Below are positions 34,090-44,430 of a stretch of 64,000 bases of DNA, one piece after another. Within the stretch, counting starts at the first letter, position 1. Each line of letters starts with the position of its first letter. The notes below the pieces were generated by a model, which was not told the DNA's origin, did not search any database, and saw only the letters and a list, made by a program, of their open reading frames with translations. The stretch is taken from assembly GCA_019155205.2 (NCBI GenBank), contig JAHNZQ020000079.1:549420-613419 (forward strand), read 5' to 3'. The stretch is from Gracilaria vermiculophylla. Taxonomy: Eukaryota > Rhodophyta > Florideophyceae > Gracilariales > Gracilariaceae. The translations under genes were made by a program, and so were the position numbers.

Positions 34090-34947
34090 TAGAGCAAGAA
34101 CGGCGTTGAGCTGTTTGGTAGAGTCCTCCCTCCTTTGATGGATGAACTAACGCTGCGCGTTCGCCTCTTCCTTCTTTTCCTTTCACTCCAGCGCTCTCTC
34201 AGCTCTTTCAGCATTCCGTTCAAGTTCTTTTTGCTTGAATTTTCTGACTCGTAAGTTAAGGCGCGCCCAACCCACCTCACAACGCGCTAAATCTGACGCC
34301 TCAAGTGCTTCCCCAAAAGCAGCCATCTTGTCCTCATCATCTTTTCTTCCAACTCTACGCTTCTTCGGCGTCACCGCCTTTGGGGTGTGTGAATCTGTGT
34401 CCGATGACGTTTCCTTTCACATCTTAACCTTGTTCTTGAGCAACTGCAATATTATCTCCCGCCCAGCTGCCAGCTTTTCCTGCTCCTGGTCACTCTTAAC
34501 ATCCGTGTCTCACTTCTTTTTCGTAGCCAGATCCTTCCGTCACTCTACAATGTCCCCCAGTAACGCCTCTACCTCCCCTATTTCCCCACCCATTCCAGAC
34601 ATCACTTTGTCTTACGCATCTCTTGTCTCAAAATCTTCGACCAGACGCAGAAAGCAGTCTTGAATACTCTTACCATTCACAGAATGCGTAAAGCTCGGGT
34701 TAGCACTTGCCTTAATGGCTGCTTCCTTGAACCGCGCCATTGTCCCACCATGTGGGGCAATATGTGCCTTCGAGGCAGCCACCTCTTGAATGATGATGAG
34801 GTTTTCTGCTGTTGAGAACTTGGATCTGCGCCCTGGCTTGGATTTGGGCTTAGGATCTTTTTCACATCCGTTGTCAGATCCAACAACGACAGCGCCAATC
34901 TCTTTTGCTTTTTCTATGGTGCGAGTGTTGTACGATTCTGTCTCCAT
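34090..34947 (-). pseudogene. Harbinger second gene (Myb/SANT-like DNA-binding partner)
   Basis: Starts ATG 34947. The first frame (to 34612, 111 residues) contains KPGRRSKFSTAENLIIIQEVA, ARFKEAAIKASANPSFTHSV and GKSIQDCFLRLVEDFETRDA, a SANT/Myb-type trihelix as in the second ORF of oomycete Harbinger elements. Downstream frames continue with MGGEIGEVEALLGDI, a lysine-rich segment and a coiled-coil tail (ELERNAERAERALE). The stop after RDA and a later frame change break it. In Harbinger elements this protein binds the ends and helps the transposase enter the nucleus. It converges on the transposase, tail to tail, 207 bases apart. Confidence 0.75.
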
Positions 34948-36122
34948 GGTGGGGAAGAGATCTGGGTAGAGTAGTCTGTCTTATCGAGCCCTCAGTTGAA
35001 CAAATGATTTCTGCAACTACTCATATTTCAGCAAACATAGCCTCTCACTGATCGAATATTTCCGTAATTGTTATCACATGTGTCGTACGTATTGCAGAAA
35101 TACTCAAAACCCATTGCCGAATTTTCTCTGCGTAAACACTCTATTGACAAAAACATTTATTAATAAAAAAACCTGCAAAAAGGGATAAAAACCTATTCTT
35201 CTTGATATACAATTTAATACAACATGCAATTGCAATATTGTAATTCTCTAAGATAAAACCTAAACCTCAGAGCCTAAAACTATTATCCGTCTCAAGCAAG
35301 AGTGTGCCCTCTTGTAGTAGCCAAAATTGTTTACTTTGTATGTGAGATGGCCCGCCTCGTCGCTTGGGAGCGAAAGATGTTGAGCTGTTTGCAGCACGCT
35401 TGAAAATAAAGCAGAAAAAGCCACGACTATAAAGGATACTAGATGCTGTAGACAACCCAACACAAAAGCGGAAAAGTTGATGGGTGATTGCTTCATGGGA
35501 AGAACGCAACGGAGCCTCGGCGCTTGGAATGGACAAGCGGCGGGCGCGAAGGACAAAAGGCGAAGTGCAAGGAAGACCAGGGTTGCTCTCACGACCAGAT
35601 AAAGACAGATGACTCGCGTCTTTTCTTTGAGGTTCTTTCTCTAACGGGAAAGCCCTTTAATTCGAGACGTGTTAGGATCTCACTGTCTCTTGTTCATCAA
35701 AGACATGTCAGCTCTATCGCTGCGTATGCCTCTTTGCCCTTTTGTTTCCAAGTTCGGTGCACTGCCTTAGATGCAGAGTCCTGCTCTTTTCGAGCCTTGA
35801 TCTGCGCGGTATATCAATTTCAATTCCACATTGCACTTAATGAGCGCCAATCTTGCAAATGAAACCGATTGTAGGGGGCTCTCATTTCTCACGTTGCCAT
35901 ACGCATGCGGAAACTTAGGCTAAACATGTTGGGACTATTCAACACAATCGTACACACAAATCGAAGTAACGCCTTGCTGTAATCAGTCTCTCCTGTTGGC
36001 CATGAGCCTCGTGGCTACTCTTGTCTACATCAATGATGCACATCTAGCTAGCCGCCTGCACCCACTAAGAGATACAACAACCGGGGAAAAGTGGAGGTGT
36101 GGGCTCACGAACACACGAAAGT
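34948..36122. other. no gene supported
   Basis: Contains two overlapping opposed frames: 35592-35260 minus (110 residues, hydrophobic start) and 35488-35862 plus (124 residues). Neither has a motif, and they overlap each other. The right end of the Harbinger element should lie near 34950-35100 but no terminal repeat was found. Confidence 0.4.
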
Positions 36123-36222
36123 NNNNNNNNNNNNNNNNNNNNNNNNNNNNNNNNNNNNNNNNNNNNNNNNNNNNNNNNNNNNNNNNNNNNNNNNNNNNNN
36201 NNNNNNNNNNNNNNNNNNNNNN
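36123..36222. other. assembly gap (100 N)
   Basis: Exactly 100 N, the conventional placeholder for a scaffold gap of unknown length. Statements about linkage across it depend on scaffolding. Confidence 0.98.
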
Positions 36223-36713
36223 ATATCCTATCATGGCGCAGCAATATGCCAAAGACATGTTTTGACACCGTCTCTCGTGCATCTGTTTGTTGCAATCGAA
36301 GAATCACATGGAATCAATTTGGATTTCCAGCGAATCGCCCCGCCCGAAAAAACTCTAACGCTAACTGCGTGCCATCCTCAACTACATGATACGTTTCCAT
36401 GACAACTGTTCATTAACACATCAGGTAAACCTGGTGTGCATTGATAATCTACAGCGAATCAAAATCTGCTTCCATATACAACTTCAACAGCAATAATTCC
36501 AATGTTCACAAATTAAAAACTCGCAGTATCTGTTTCATAGTTCTGCATGGAACTCCATGTTCAAGAAACTGGCTTCTACACGAAACAACAATAGGCTTCA
36601 TGTATGCGGCATATTATGCTCATAAAATTCTCTCTCCCTTTCAAAAACATCCAGCACGATGATTTCAGAGACAACTTGGCATGATCTCTAATGTTTCCCA
36701 GGTTATTCTCTCC
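36223..36713. other. upstream region of the secreted-protein gene
   Basis: No frame of note. It is the presumed proximal promoter region of the gene at 36814; only the TATA box and initiator-like element listed separately were recognised. Confidence 0.5.
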
Positions 36714-36720
36714 TATATAA
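36714..36720 (+). promoter_or_regulatory. TATA box
   Basis: TATATAA (context CTCCTATATAAACAC) lies about 30-40 bases before the initiator-like element and 94 bases before the ATG at 36814. Confidence 0.6.
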
Positions 36721-36751
36721 ACACAAGTTGACAGGATCAAACAGCTCCAAA

Positions 36752-36760
36752 CATTTTTCT
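36752..36760 (+). promoter_or_regulatory. oomycete FPR-like initiator element
   Basis: CATTTTTCT fits the flanking promoter region consensus CAWTTTNYY described for oomycete core promoters. The preceding GCTCCAAA only partly resembles the INR (GCTCATTYY). With the TATA box about 35 bases upstream, transcription would start near 36745-36760, giving a leader of about 55-65 bases, normal for oomycete genes. Confidence 0.5.
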
Positions 36761-36813
36761 TGCACATTTTTGCTGAGACCAAACCAAACAATATTGTCAA
36801 GAAGGCTGATCAT

Positions 36814-38133
36814 ATGTTTGCAAAAAATATACTATCCACAGCGGCCGCAGGCTTGCTATTTCTCGCATTGTGCAATGCATTTCCTGTATCGGGAAGTATT
36901 ACTTCGCCAGAACTTTATGTTCCAGTCAAATCATCTCAACTCTCGCAGAATCTATTCAAATGTGATTCTGCAAACCTCGTTCACCGCGCTCTCTGCCAGG
37001 AAGCATTGAAGAAAGTCAACGCTGAACTTGAAGCAGCAGGCATCAGCATAGACAGCAACGGACTTCTTTTTGTACATGACGATCCCACTGACCGACCCAT
37101 CGATACTGGAAAGAGCTGCACTGTTACAGCTGAACAGAAGCATCTTCATCTGGAAGCACGAATCAAGTCATCCACTAAATTACGTTTATCAGGTAATTCT
37201 TTGACGGAACCGTTCATTCTTCGCCTAAAAGTACCAGTTTCGCTCAATGGGAAAGTAGATGTGAAACAGCGTTTCGGGGTCAAAGTGCCGAAGATTTCAG
37301 GATTTAAAATTAAGACGAGGTGCCAAAACTATGGAAGCGATTCTTATTCTTTGAAGGGCTCTCTGAATACGAATGCGAACATTGCACTTGGTTTCTACTT
37401 GAAACCCTCACTGGGAACCACTGATGCAGGTGATTATGCAGTGGTCATTCACCCAATCATCCGGGCTATGACTACTCTGGAAAGTACAGATATTAAACTC
37501 CGCGCACACGGTGTAAGTCCCATTGCAGCCGTATGGAATTCAATTGTCGGCCTAGCATCAACAACGAAGCAGCTAGTTGATGCTGCCTTGAATGGAAAAA
37601 GTATTTCAGATGTGCTTGAAACAAACTTGAAGTGGGACATAGGATCAGCGATTGTGCTCGGCACTGGTTCGCTTCCAGCGCCTCTGGAGAGGGCAATGTG
37701 GCAACTTTTGTCCGTAGCAGGAAATTATTTTGCACGAAAGAAGGCCTCAGAGTATGGAAAAGACCTTGAGCTTGATCTCAACGAAAAGATCAGACGCGCT
37801 TTGAAGGTAAAAGATGATGGAAGCAGGGTTTTCGTCATCAAAAAAAGCTTTATGCATCTGCTCAACGTCCAAGGGGAACAAGCTGACATATTCCTAAGTG
37901 AGACTAGCAATGGAGGTTGGACCCCGCAAAACTTGATTGCCTCGAGGCCGAAAGTTGCTGGTCCCGCACCTACTGCCGCTCCTTCTCGACCGACTCAGTC
38001 ACGATCACGAAGTTGTTATTCACATGCTAGTACTACATGTGGACAATGTCAAGGATGTTCGGAATGTGTGTATTTGATGCATCAGTGCGACATGTTACTG
38101 GGGCAAGAATTAAGCAATGTTATTAAGCAATGA
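36814..38133 (+). CDS. predicted secreted protein, 439 residues, family unknown
   Basis: The ATG at 36814 is chosen because the frame extending upstream to 36760 opens only with TTG and because this Met starts a textbook signal peptide: MFAKN, a hydrophobic core (ILSTAAAGLLFLALC), then NAFPVSG, with cleavage likely after CNA or VSG. The mature part has no transmembrane segment. Residues about 25-370 form one domain with four Cys (FKCDS, RALCQE, KSCTV, TRCQN), many beta-like alternating stretches (LRLKVPVSLNGKVDVKQRF) and an amphipathic helix set (WNSIVGLASTTKQLVDAAL). A Pro/Ser/Thr-rich linker (APTAAPSRPTQSRSRS) leads to a six-Cys tail ending CDMLLGQELSNVIKQ. There is no RXLR, LFLAK or CHxC motif, so it is not a canonical effector. 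It is uninterrupted, single-exon, and has a TATA box and initiator. GC is clearly higher than in its AT-rich flanks. I do not recognise the family. Confidence 0.85.
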   Translation: MFAKNILSTAAAGLLFLALCNAFPVSGSITSPELYVPVKSSQLSQNLFKCDSANLVHRALCQEALKKVNAELEAAGISIDSNGLLFVHDDPTDRPIDTGKSCTVTAEQKHLHLEARIKSSTKLRLSGNSLTEPFILRLKVPVSLNGKVDVKQRFGVKVPKISGFKIKTRCQNYGSDSYSLKGSLNTNANIALGFYLKPSLGTTDAGDYAVVIHPIIRAMTTLESTDIKLRAHGVSPIAAVWNSIVGLASTTKQLVDAALNGKSISDVLETNLKWDIGSAIVLGTGSLPAPLERAMWQLLSVAGNYFARKKASEYGKDLELDLNEKIRRALKVKDDGSRVFVIKKSFMHLLNVQGEQADIFLSETSNGGWTPQNLIASRPKVAGPAPTAAPSRPTQSRSRSCYSHASTTCGQCQGCSECVYLMHQCDMLLGQELSNVIKQ

Positions 38134-39657
38134 TTTTTCATTTATTAAAAAAGGCAAGTTTATGCATGAAATTTTTGTAGCTTAAAATACATTTCTCAGA
38201 GCAGGTAGAACGTTTTAATAGAATTTTGACCTCCAAACTTTAGATCAGGAGTACAAAACACCCCAAGAATATTTGTTCTGCTCACAAAAACAAAGAAATA
38301 TCAATGTAATCATAAAATAATGATATTTACATTACTGAAATATTTGACGCATATTATCGCTTTCAAAGAAACATATTGCTTCCCTGTATAGCTCAATAAA
38401 CGACATAATATTTTTTATATGTATTGGTGAATCCAAGCAATTTATACTACATTCATAGTTTCATACTTCAATTGAATGACTAAATGACTTCGAAATGTTT
38501 CTATTGTCCGTACGTTTTTCATTATTTTGAGACCCGGCCGTGTTCAGTTTTCTGCTATCAAAAAGATTTATTTATAGGAAAATACATATACTATATTTGC
38601 AATCCATATAAGTTTTAATGCGGATTACATGTCTTTAATTTCATAAAATAATATTTACGTTTTACCTGAAAATGGAAGTTTTCAGAGCAAACTTCAAATA
38701 GATATTTAGAACGTACCCAAGTTTTACAGCGAAAACAGAATTTAGTAAAATTAACTTTCATCAGTATAATACTTCAACAGTAGTTTTTTGGTATTGTTGC
38801 TAACGTTTAAATTGAGTTATATAAATTAATTTATGCCTTTCGTTAGTATCGAGATTTGCAGCAGAACGAAAATCTCTCATTCTTCTCGTACATAATGCTA
38901 TGGTTATATTATATTAAAGTAAACCAAATCTGTAATCAAGATACATTTGGCTTTCATCGTAATTTTCGAACCATGATAAACCTAATGCAAAGATTTAATA
39001 TCGCACTTTGCGTGAAAAAGAAAGTTTATAAATGTTTACACCGATTCTATTTATGTTCTTTTTGTGTTGCTTCGGACTAGGTATCATTGCATTTGAAAGC
39101 TTCCTGAAAATTTGCAAATACAATTTATTTTTAATAAACGTGGTACATCAATGTTTTTGTTGAACTAGTTCCTGGATCCGGCAAGTACACTGTTTGTTCT
39201 CAATTCAAGGACAGAAAAGTTATTGGAACGTTTTGAACATATATCGCTATAGTTTAACATAAGTTTACTTGTAAAAGTGTTTCTGAATTTTTTCTATACA
39301 ACATGAATTTTGGAGGATTTGTTGTACAAATTAAATACATGCACAATATTGTATTGGCATGTAAACAAACTTCCTTGTAGAATCGCAGTTAAAAACATAT
39401 AGAAGTAGATAGAGGGAGTAGTGTACCGAGGTTGTCATAAATGTAGCGAATTATGCAATAGGGCTTTTATATGCCAAAAACTACAATAAGTATTCATGTT
39501 TTCAATTGGTTAAACAAAAAACACTTACAATTAAGGAATAATTGGGCATAGATGTTCATTAATACGTATCAAGTTTTTGAGATCTGTATCGTCTTTATCC
39601 TTACGGTCATTATCAGTAATATCAAACTATCTGATAGCTCCTGACTGATGCGACATG
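38134..39657. other. AT-rich intergenic region, nothing supported
   Basis: Strongly AT-rich. Frame 38856-39080 is a chance-looking AT-rich frame. ATTAAAA about 12 bases after the stop at 38133 could serve as a polyadenylation signal of the secreted-protein gene. Confidence 0.5.
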
Positions 39658-39659
39658 TA

Positions 39660-40942
39660 CAGACTGTTTCAAAACCTTACGACATGCTGTGAAGTCTCAA
39701 AAAAACGAACAAATGTATACTGTGCGCCTACAAAAATTTGTTTCAGAAAAAAGTAAAGTCAAAAAAACGTTTCAAAAACATATGATTATCAATAACAAAT
39801 CTTTACTGCGCGACGCTCAATAGTTTATTTTGCATCCTTTTTGCTGTATAACGCTAATGCAGCGTTTCGACATCGAATTGATATACTTTTCCACATTTGA
39901 AACTGTTATGGATTTCCAGCAATTTTTAATACAGTTTTTGAGTTCAAAAACTAACTGTCTGAAATTGTCTTCCATGCGCATAAACCATCCTCGCCAGCAG
40001 TCCCCAAACGTTTTCAATTGGGTTCAAATCTGGTGAGCGCGCCGGCCACTCTAAAACAGATACTTCAGACTAGTGTAGCCAATTTTTGATTAAAGATGCA
40101 ATGTGTACAGGCGCATTATCCTGCTAAAAAATGAAATTTTCTTCATGGAAACATAAACCAAAGGTAGCAAATAATTGTATAGAACTTCTTGATATTTTTC
40201 TGCATTCATATTCGTTTCAATAAATGCATTTTCCGTTAGACCTTTTTTAGAAATGCCGGCCCAGATTATTACAAAGCCTCCACCAGAGTGCCTGGTATAA
40301 AATTCATGACTTTCCTTAGAAAGATCGTGCCAATAAAATTTATAGCAATCTGGTCCGTCCAAGTTGAGTTTTTTTTCATTGATAAAAATAACATTTTCCC
40401 ATTCCTTTTTCCAGTAGGCTTTTCCAGCACACCGGTCTATTCGCTCTTGATTGTAATGGTCTTGAAGAAAGAAAGTTTTCTTCATTTTTTTTATATTTAA
40501 ATAAATTTGTGCTGTTTATCTGCCTCCATATAGTTGATTTAGAAACGTTAAGATTGAGATTAATTCCATTTTTTTTGCACGATACTTTTCCTTTGCATAA
40601 ATCTCTTTTAATTCTTCTTTTTTTTGCTGGGCTGAGCTTTTTAGGGCGTCCAGGAGATCGTTTTAATCCATAGAGAGTCGGATTTTGGAGAAAAGCAGCT
40701 ATTGTGACCCTAGATAGCTTCAGTTTTTTATCGATAGCACTGGTAGAATGTTTCTCGGCGTTACGTTTAACGATTAGAAGCTGTCTTTGCTTCGAAAGTG
40801 GTGGACCTCGTGCCATTTTTATTAGAAAGAAGGCGGTGTACATATCTTTTTGAAACACTTCTACGTAGACTATGTGCAAAATCTAGCCTACAGTACAGTT
40901 TTGGCGCAATTTTGAGGTGCAATATGTTTTTGAAACGCACTG
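39660..40942 (-). mobile_element. Tc1/mariner element with double-site inverted ends (1283 bp)
   Basis: TA at 39658-39659 and 40943-40944 flank ends CAGACTGTTTCAAAACC (left) and, inverted, CAGTGCGTTTCAAAAACA (right). Inner copies of the GTTTCAAAA motif lie about 100 bp inside at 39768-39790 and 40838-40857, giving the same IR/DR design as the element at 28634-29924. It carries a decayed transposase on the minus strand that fills most of the space between the ends. Confidence 0.85.
39817..40816 (-). pseudogene. Tc1/mariner transposase
   Basis: ATG at 40816 (MARGPPLSKQRQL). The N-terminal helix-turn-helix is followed by an AT-hook-like SPGRPKKLS and a second HTH (NLNVSKSTIWRQI). The catalytic domain begins at VIFINEKKLNLDGPD, where the family has DEKK, so the first Asp is Asn. 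Then come FYWHDLSKES, SGGGFVIIWAGIS and a DNAP-like region in a shifted frame. After that, [19 protein letters not shown] contains the final acidic residue, and a C-terminal tail ends at TGA 39817-39819. At least two frameshifts and a stop occur. Family length is about 340 residues, so the gene is complete but dead. It would have bound the four GTTTCAAAA sites at the ends. Confidence 0.85.
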
Positions 40943-40944
40943 TA

Positions 40945-41262
40945 TGTCGTAACAGACCGACATGCGATCGCTAAGAGACCAGTGATAATACGATTACTTT
41001 CAAAAATTAAGTAAAACGGCCCCGATGTTCTACCTGGAACAAAAATTAGCACCCTTATAAAGTACAGAACCATAAAATGAGGAGATACGTTGGGGAAACA
41101 AATTCTTTTTACTGCACTCAATCTCTAGACTGGCCAGTTCATGGAATACCTGTAGTGCTATAGAGTAGTCTACTGAATAATGCGCGTGGATGTTGGACTT
41201 CGAACTCAAACCCTCTTCTTCCAGTGGGCCAAGAATTTGTGCTGTAAACTCCGCACTGAATT
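40945..41262. other. spacer between Tc1/mariner and element A
   Basis: No gene. The LTR of element A begins at about 41263. No target duplication of A could be read here. Confidence 0.4.
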
Positions 41263-41588
41263 TAGTACAGTGGATACTAAGGTGATTTTTTCTTGTGATT
41301 TTACAATGAGTTATTTTTATGGAGTATTTGTATTTTTTCACTCAGTAACGTGGTGCACCACTCGGCCCACGCGTGCTACGGTACTCCTGATAAATTGTAG
41401 AATTTAGATTTCTTTTAATTAATTAGTGTAGGTAATTAGACAAGTGTACAGTAGTAATACCTATAGAGGAGAGCTCCTGAGACTGTACTTAATATGCCAG
41501 TTGCGCTCCACCTCCGGGGGAAGAAAACCAAGCACCCTTGAGTCTTCTTCTACTTTTTCCTGGTGGAGGCTCTTGTCCAACGCATTCA
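41263..41588 (+). repeat. element A 5' LTR (326 bp)
   Basis: It corresponds end to end with 48954-49280 (327 bp) and, inverted, 61314-61638 (325 bp). Shared blocks include GTGGTGCAC, TTGTAGAATTT, AATTAGTG, GTGTACAGTAGT and CCAAGCAC. It ends in TTCA. The 5' TG seen in the other two copies is missing here. Confidence 0.75.
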
Positions 41589-43660
41589 GGTACTTACGAT
41601 TCTTTTAGGTGAGTTTTCTAAGCCACCGATCCCCATTTTGCCTCATAGCAGCGCCTGTGGAAGCCTTTTCTGCCAAACGAATCCCCTTCTACGCTTGGTG
41701 CTTGCGGACCCCTTTCAGGATTCTCCCGGATATTGACCGTGACTACCGGAGACAACCTTTAGGAACTCGCGCCTTTGGAGTCACCAAAAACTCCTAGCGG
41801 ACGTTACGTGCTATCATCTGGAAAGAAGAACTGAGCATACCACAACAGGTCTCCAGACTTAGAAGGCCAGTATCCGAAAGGAATCCCATGAGTCGCTACA
41901 GAACAAAGTGTCTAGTTTGCACCGATTGGAAAACAACAGTGGAATTCTTCCATGAGGGGATGCGAAAATGGAAGGAAATTGCCCCCGACTTACTCCTATA
42001 TAGACCCCCCGGAATCCTCAATGGAAACCCCCTTACAGGACCTTTACGCATCGACTCCGTTGGTGGGCGTAGCACGCGCAGTGCTTCCCAGGAGATGGCC
42101 GTCAGACAGGAGGACCATGGAAGTCTCCTTAGGAATCCTGGCTCCTCTGTAGAGCGTTTCAGGATTTGCCTTTGGAAAGTGCACGATCGAAGGCAAGCGG
42201 AACCCCTCGTGACACCTCCGGAGACCGCCGACGTGAATGTTGAAAAACTGCACATGAAATCGCAGCCCCCATCTCAGGAATTGCACGGATGGGAACACCC
42301 GAAAGCTGGCTCCCTTTTAGAGTCCCTGGCTTCGTGCCTCACAAATTGACTCTCGTATGAGCTGGTTGAAGAAATTCCTGCAGGTGTTGAGGCACATTTC
42401 GGGGCGCGCCGCCACGCTCATGTGGAATACATAGCAATGGATGATGCTCATCGAGCCTTGGATGTCTGGCTAAAATGCAACACCTTCCTGTACGTCATTT
42501 CAGATGTTACCCGTGCGGAAGTTCGTTCCCAAAACCGCTTAGGCGCTCCCCGCAGCGGCATTTCAAAGTCATTCTTCCGTACAGGAGAAGTTCCCTCTGT
42601 TGACATCTAAGCTGACATCGGGCAGAGAAACACAGGATACTGCCGTCCTCTAAGCCACATTAGGTAAGGACACTGCCGTAGGAAAATGGGAACACCTCAA
42701 GAACAATGCTACGACCCGTTTGGACCTATCGCCTCACGGAGAAGGACAGTATATTGGTCACGAACTACTCCATGCGAGGAGAGAAGAACAGGATACTCCT
42801 CAGGTGATTCGCGATAGCGGTGATATCTTCAGGCATTCAGAAAACCTATAGGAGAGACGCCGAAAGAAATAAAAGGAGAAATGCAGAAAGTAAATCACCG
42901 ATTTGTGAAGAACCTCAGATTTTAAATGCGGGAACAGCTCCAGCTCGGAGGAAAGTATACCGTCTAAGCAGAAAAGCGGAAGGTTCAAAAAGGTCGTTCC
43001 TCTTGATGACTTCCTCGCCTAAGGTGGTGGATTATGACATCTACCGAGTGAATGATCGCTCCAATCTTTACGACGCGTCGGTCACTAATCGACTTACGAA
43101 CATCCAGCGCCGGATGGATATTCAGATGAAGAAGAACTTCTTCTCGGGTGAGAACCCCGCCTCGGTGTTGAAGTTTCCAACACGCTTCCGTTCGGCATGT
43201 AACACCAATTGACGGGGAGCAAAAAACCCTTGCTCTCATATACGCCTCATCTCAGGGAGCACCGTGTAGGGCGAGGACACCCTCGTCCTCCACCTGGTAC
43301 GCTTTTGCAGGATTCTACTGAACTGTCCGATTCCCAAACCTACGGGGCCATCCACCGCTTTGCGAAGTTTGCTTGTCAAGAAAGCCAGTACACTGTACTA
43401 CTCTCACCCCAGCAATTCGAGTCGCCATCCTGCCCGAATGGGAGAATACTTTCCAGCACCTGAAGTGCACACCATTGGAGAATGAAAGTTATCGAACCGC
43501 TTGTAATGATATCCGCTCCCCTCAAGGAAACTACGGTTACCGTTGGAGTCCACAGCCTGTCCAAATCATACGTATGCCACCAGTGCAAGGGCTAGCACCC
43601 AAACTGGTTGCAACTCAGGAAAACATGGCGCATCTCGGTCCGCAACCGCAGTAGGCGTGC
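41589..43660 (+). pseudogene. element A leader and gag
   Basis: Leader 41589-41880, then a proline-rich N-terminal gag part (one frame near 41990-42150 gives YSYIDPPESSMETPLQDLY and VARAVLPRRW). A basic region lies at 42840-42960 (RRDAERNKRRNAESK). A conserved block is in frame 42820-43212: VNDRSNLYDASVTNRL, RRMDIQMKKNFFSGENP, FPTRFRSACNTN, which matches B residue for residue in many places (LNDHSTAYDAKRAKRL, PQMDIQLKKHYFRGVNP). The C-terminal part is near 43250-43660 with SHIRLISGSTV and a zinc-knuckle remnant VCHQCKG near 43575. Gag is broken by several stops. Confidence 0.65.
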
Positions 43661-43849
43661 CCCACTGGAACTCGGATCCCCTCCAACCAGAACATCTCTC
43701 AGGATCACGCGTAGAGGCTCCGCGTGGTTCCTTCCCGATGAGCCTGGGCCCAACAAAGGTCGCCTAAAGGAAAGAGCGAGAAGCCATTTTGCACGGTCGA
43801 TGCAGAATCGGCGGAACCCCCCCCATACTTATGGACCCAGTCGCTACCT

Positions 43850-44430
43850 CTGAGGACTTTGTCTATACGCTCGGCCATGAGAACTATAAGTTTTTTGTCT
43901 TTATAACATATTTCTCACTCGCCTTCTCAATGGTGTGCGCTATACTCGACACAAGAGCTGGCCCAAACCTGGTGCACGCTGATGTGCTTCTGCGGTTTGC
44001 TCTCGACTCCTTGCGGACTATCAAGCTCCTTACGGTGATACAAGCGTCGCGTGGAGCCTTGAAAATTCTTTGAGCATCACCTTTGTATCTCCAGTTGTGC
44101 GCCTTACTGGTGAAGATGTTGTTCCTCGTGGCTACCAACTTGGCAGCACAGTCCAGGTTGGGTATGTACGTGCAATATACTCATGCCTGCGGAAGATGAC
44201 GTTTCACGATGCCTCTCCAGTACGTATCGTGTCCGCATATCCAGGACCAGACGCCAATGCGCTTCGAGTGGGTTATATTCCAATGGAGACGCAATCGAAT
44301 AAGCCTCGGTTGGGGAAGAGTATCGAAATACCTGCGAGGAGTCAAAACAAATTTTGGGTGCAGAACTTTGCATCCGGCCTGTCATTTCTATACGGGAATA
44401 TACGGGAATCAATATCTATTGACTAGGCAG
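43850..44430 (+). pseudogene. element A protease
   Basis: CAILDTRAGPNLVHADVLL near 43935-43990 corresponds to the aspartic protease motif LDTGAGPNLI; the catalytic Gly is Arg. It follows the segment TSEDFVYTLGHENYKFF, shared with B (PAEDFVCMLCNENYKV). The flap and second half lie in other frames around 44110-44190 and 44290-44390, but the fold cannot be confirmed. Confidence 0.6.

Noticed and set aside
34235..34663. 142-residue plus-strand frame across the Harbinger second gene
   Set aside because: Serine/phenylalanine-rich complement of the SANT gene; the minus-strand frame has the family motifs.
35260..35862. Opposed frames, one with a signal-peptide-like start
   Set aside because: They overlap each other on opposite strands, carry no motif and have no promoter; insufficient support.
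36814..38133. Secreted gene as an RXLR, Crinkler or CHxC effector
   Set aside because: None of the motifs RXLR, LFLAK or CHxC occurs in the expected N-terminal window.
38856..39080. 74-residue frame in AT-rich DNA
   Set aside because: Composition is what AT-rich DNA gives by chance; no motif.
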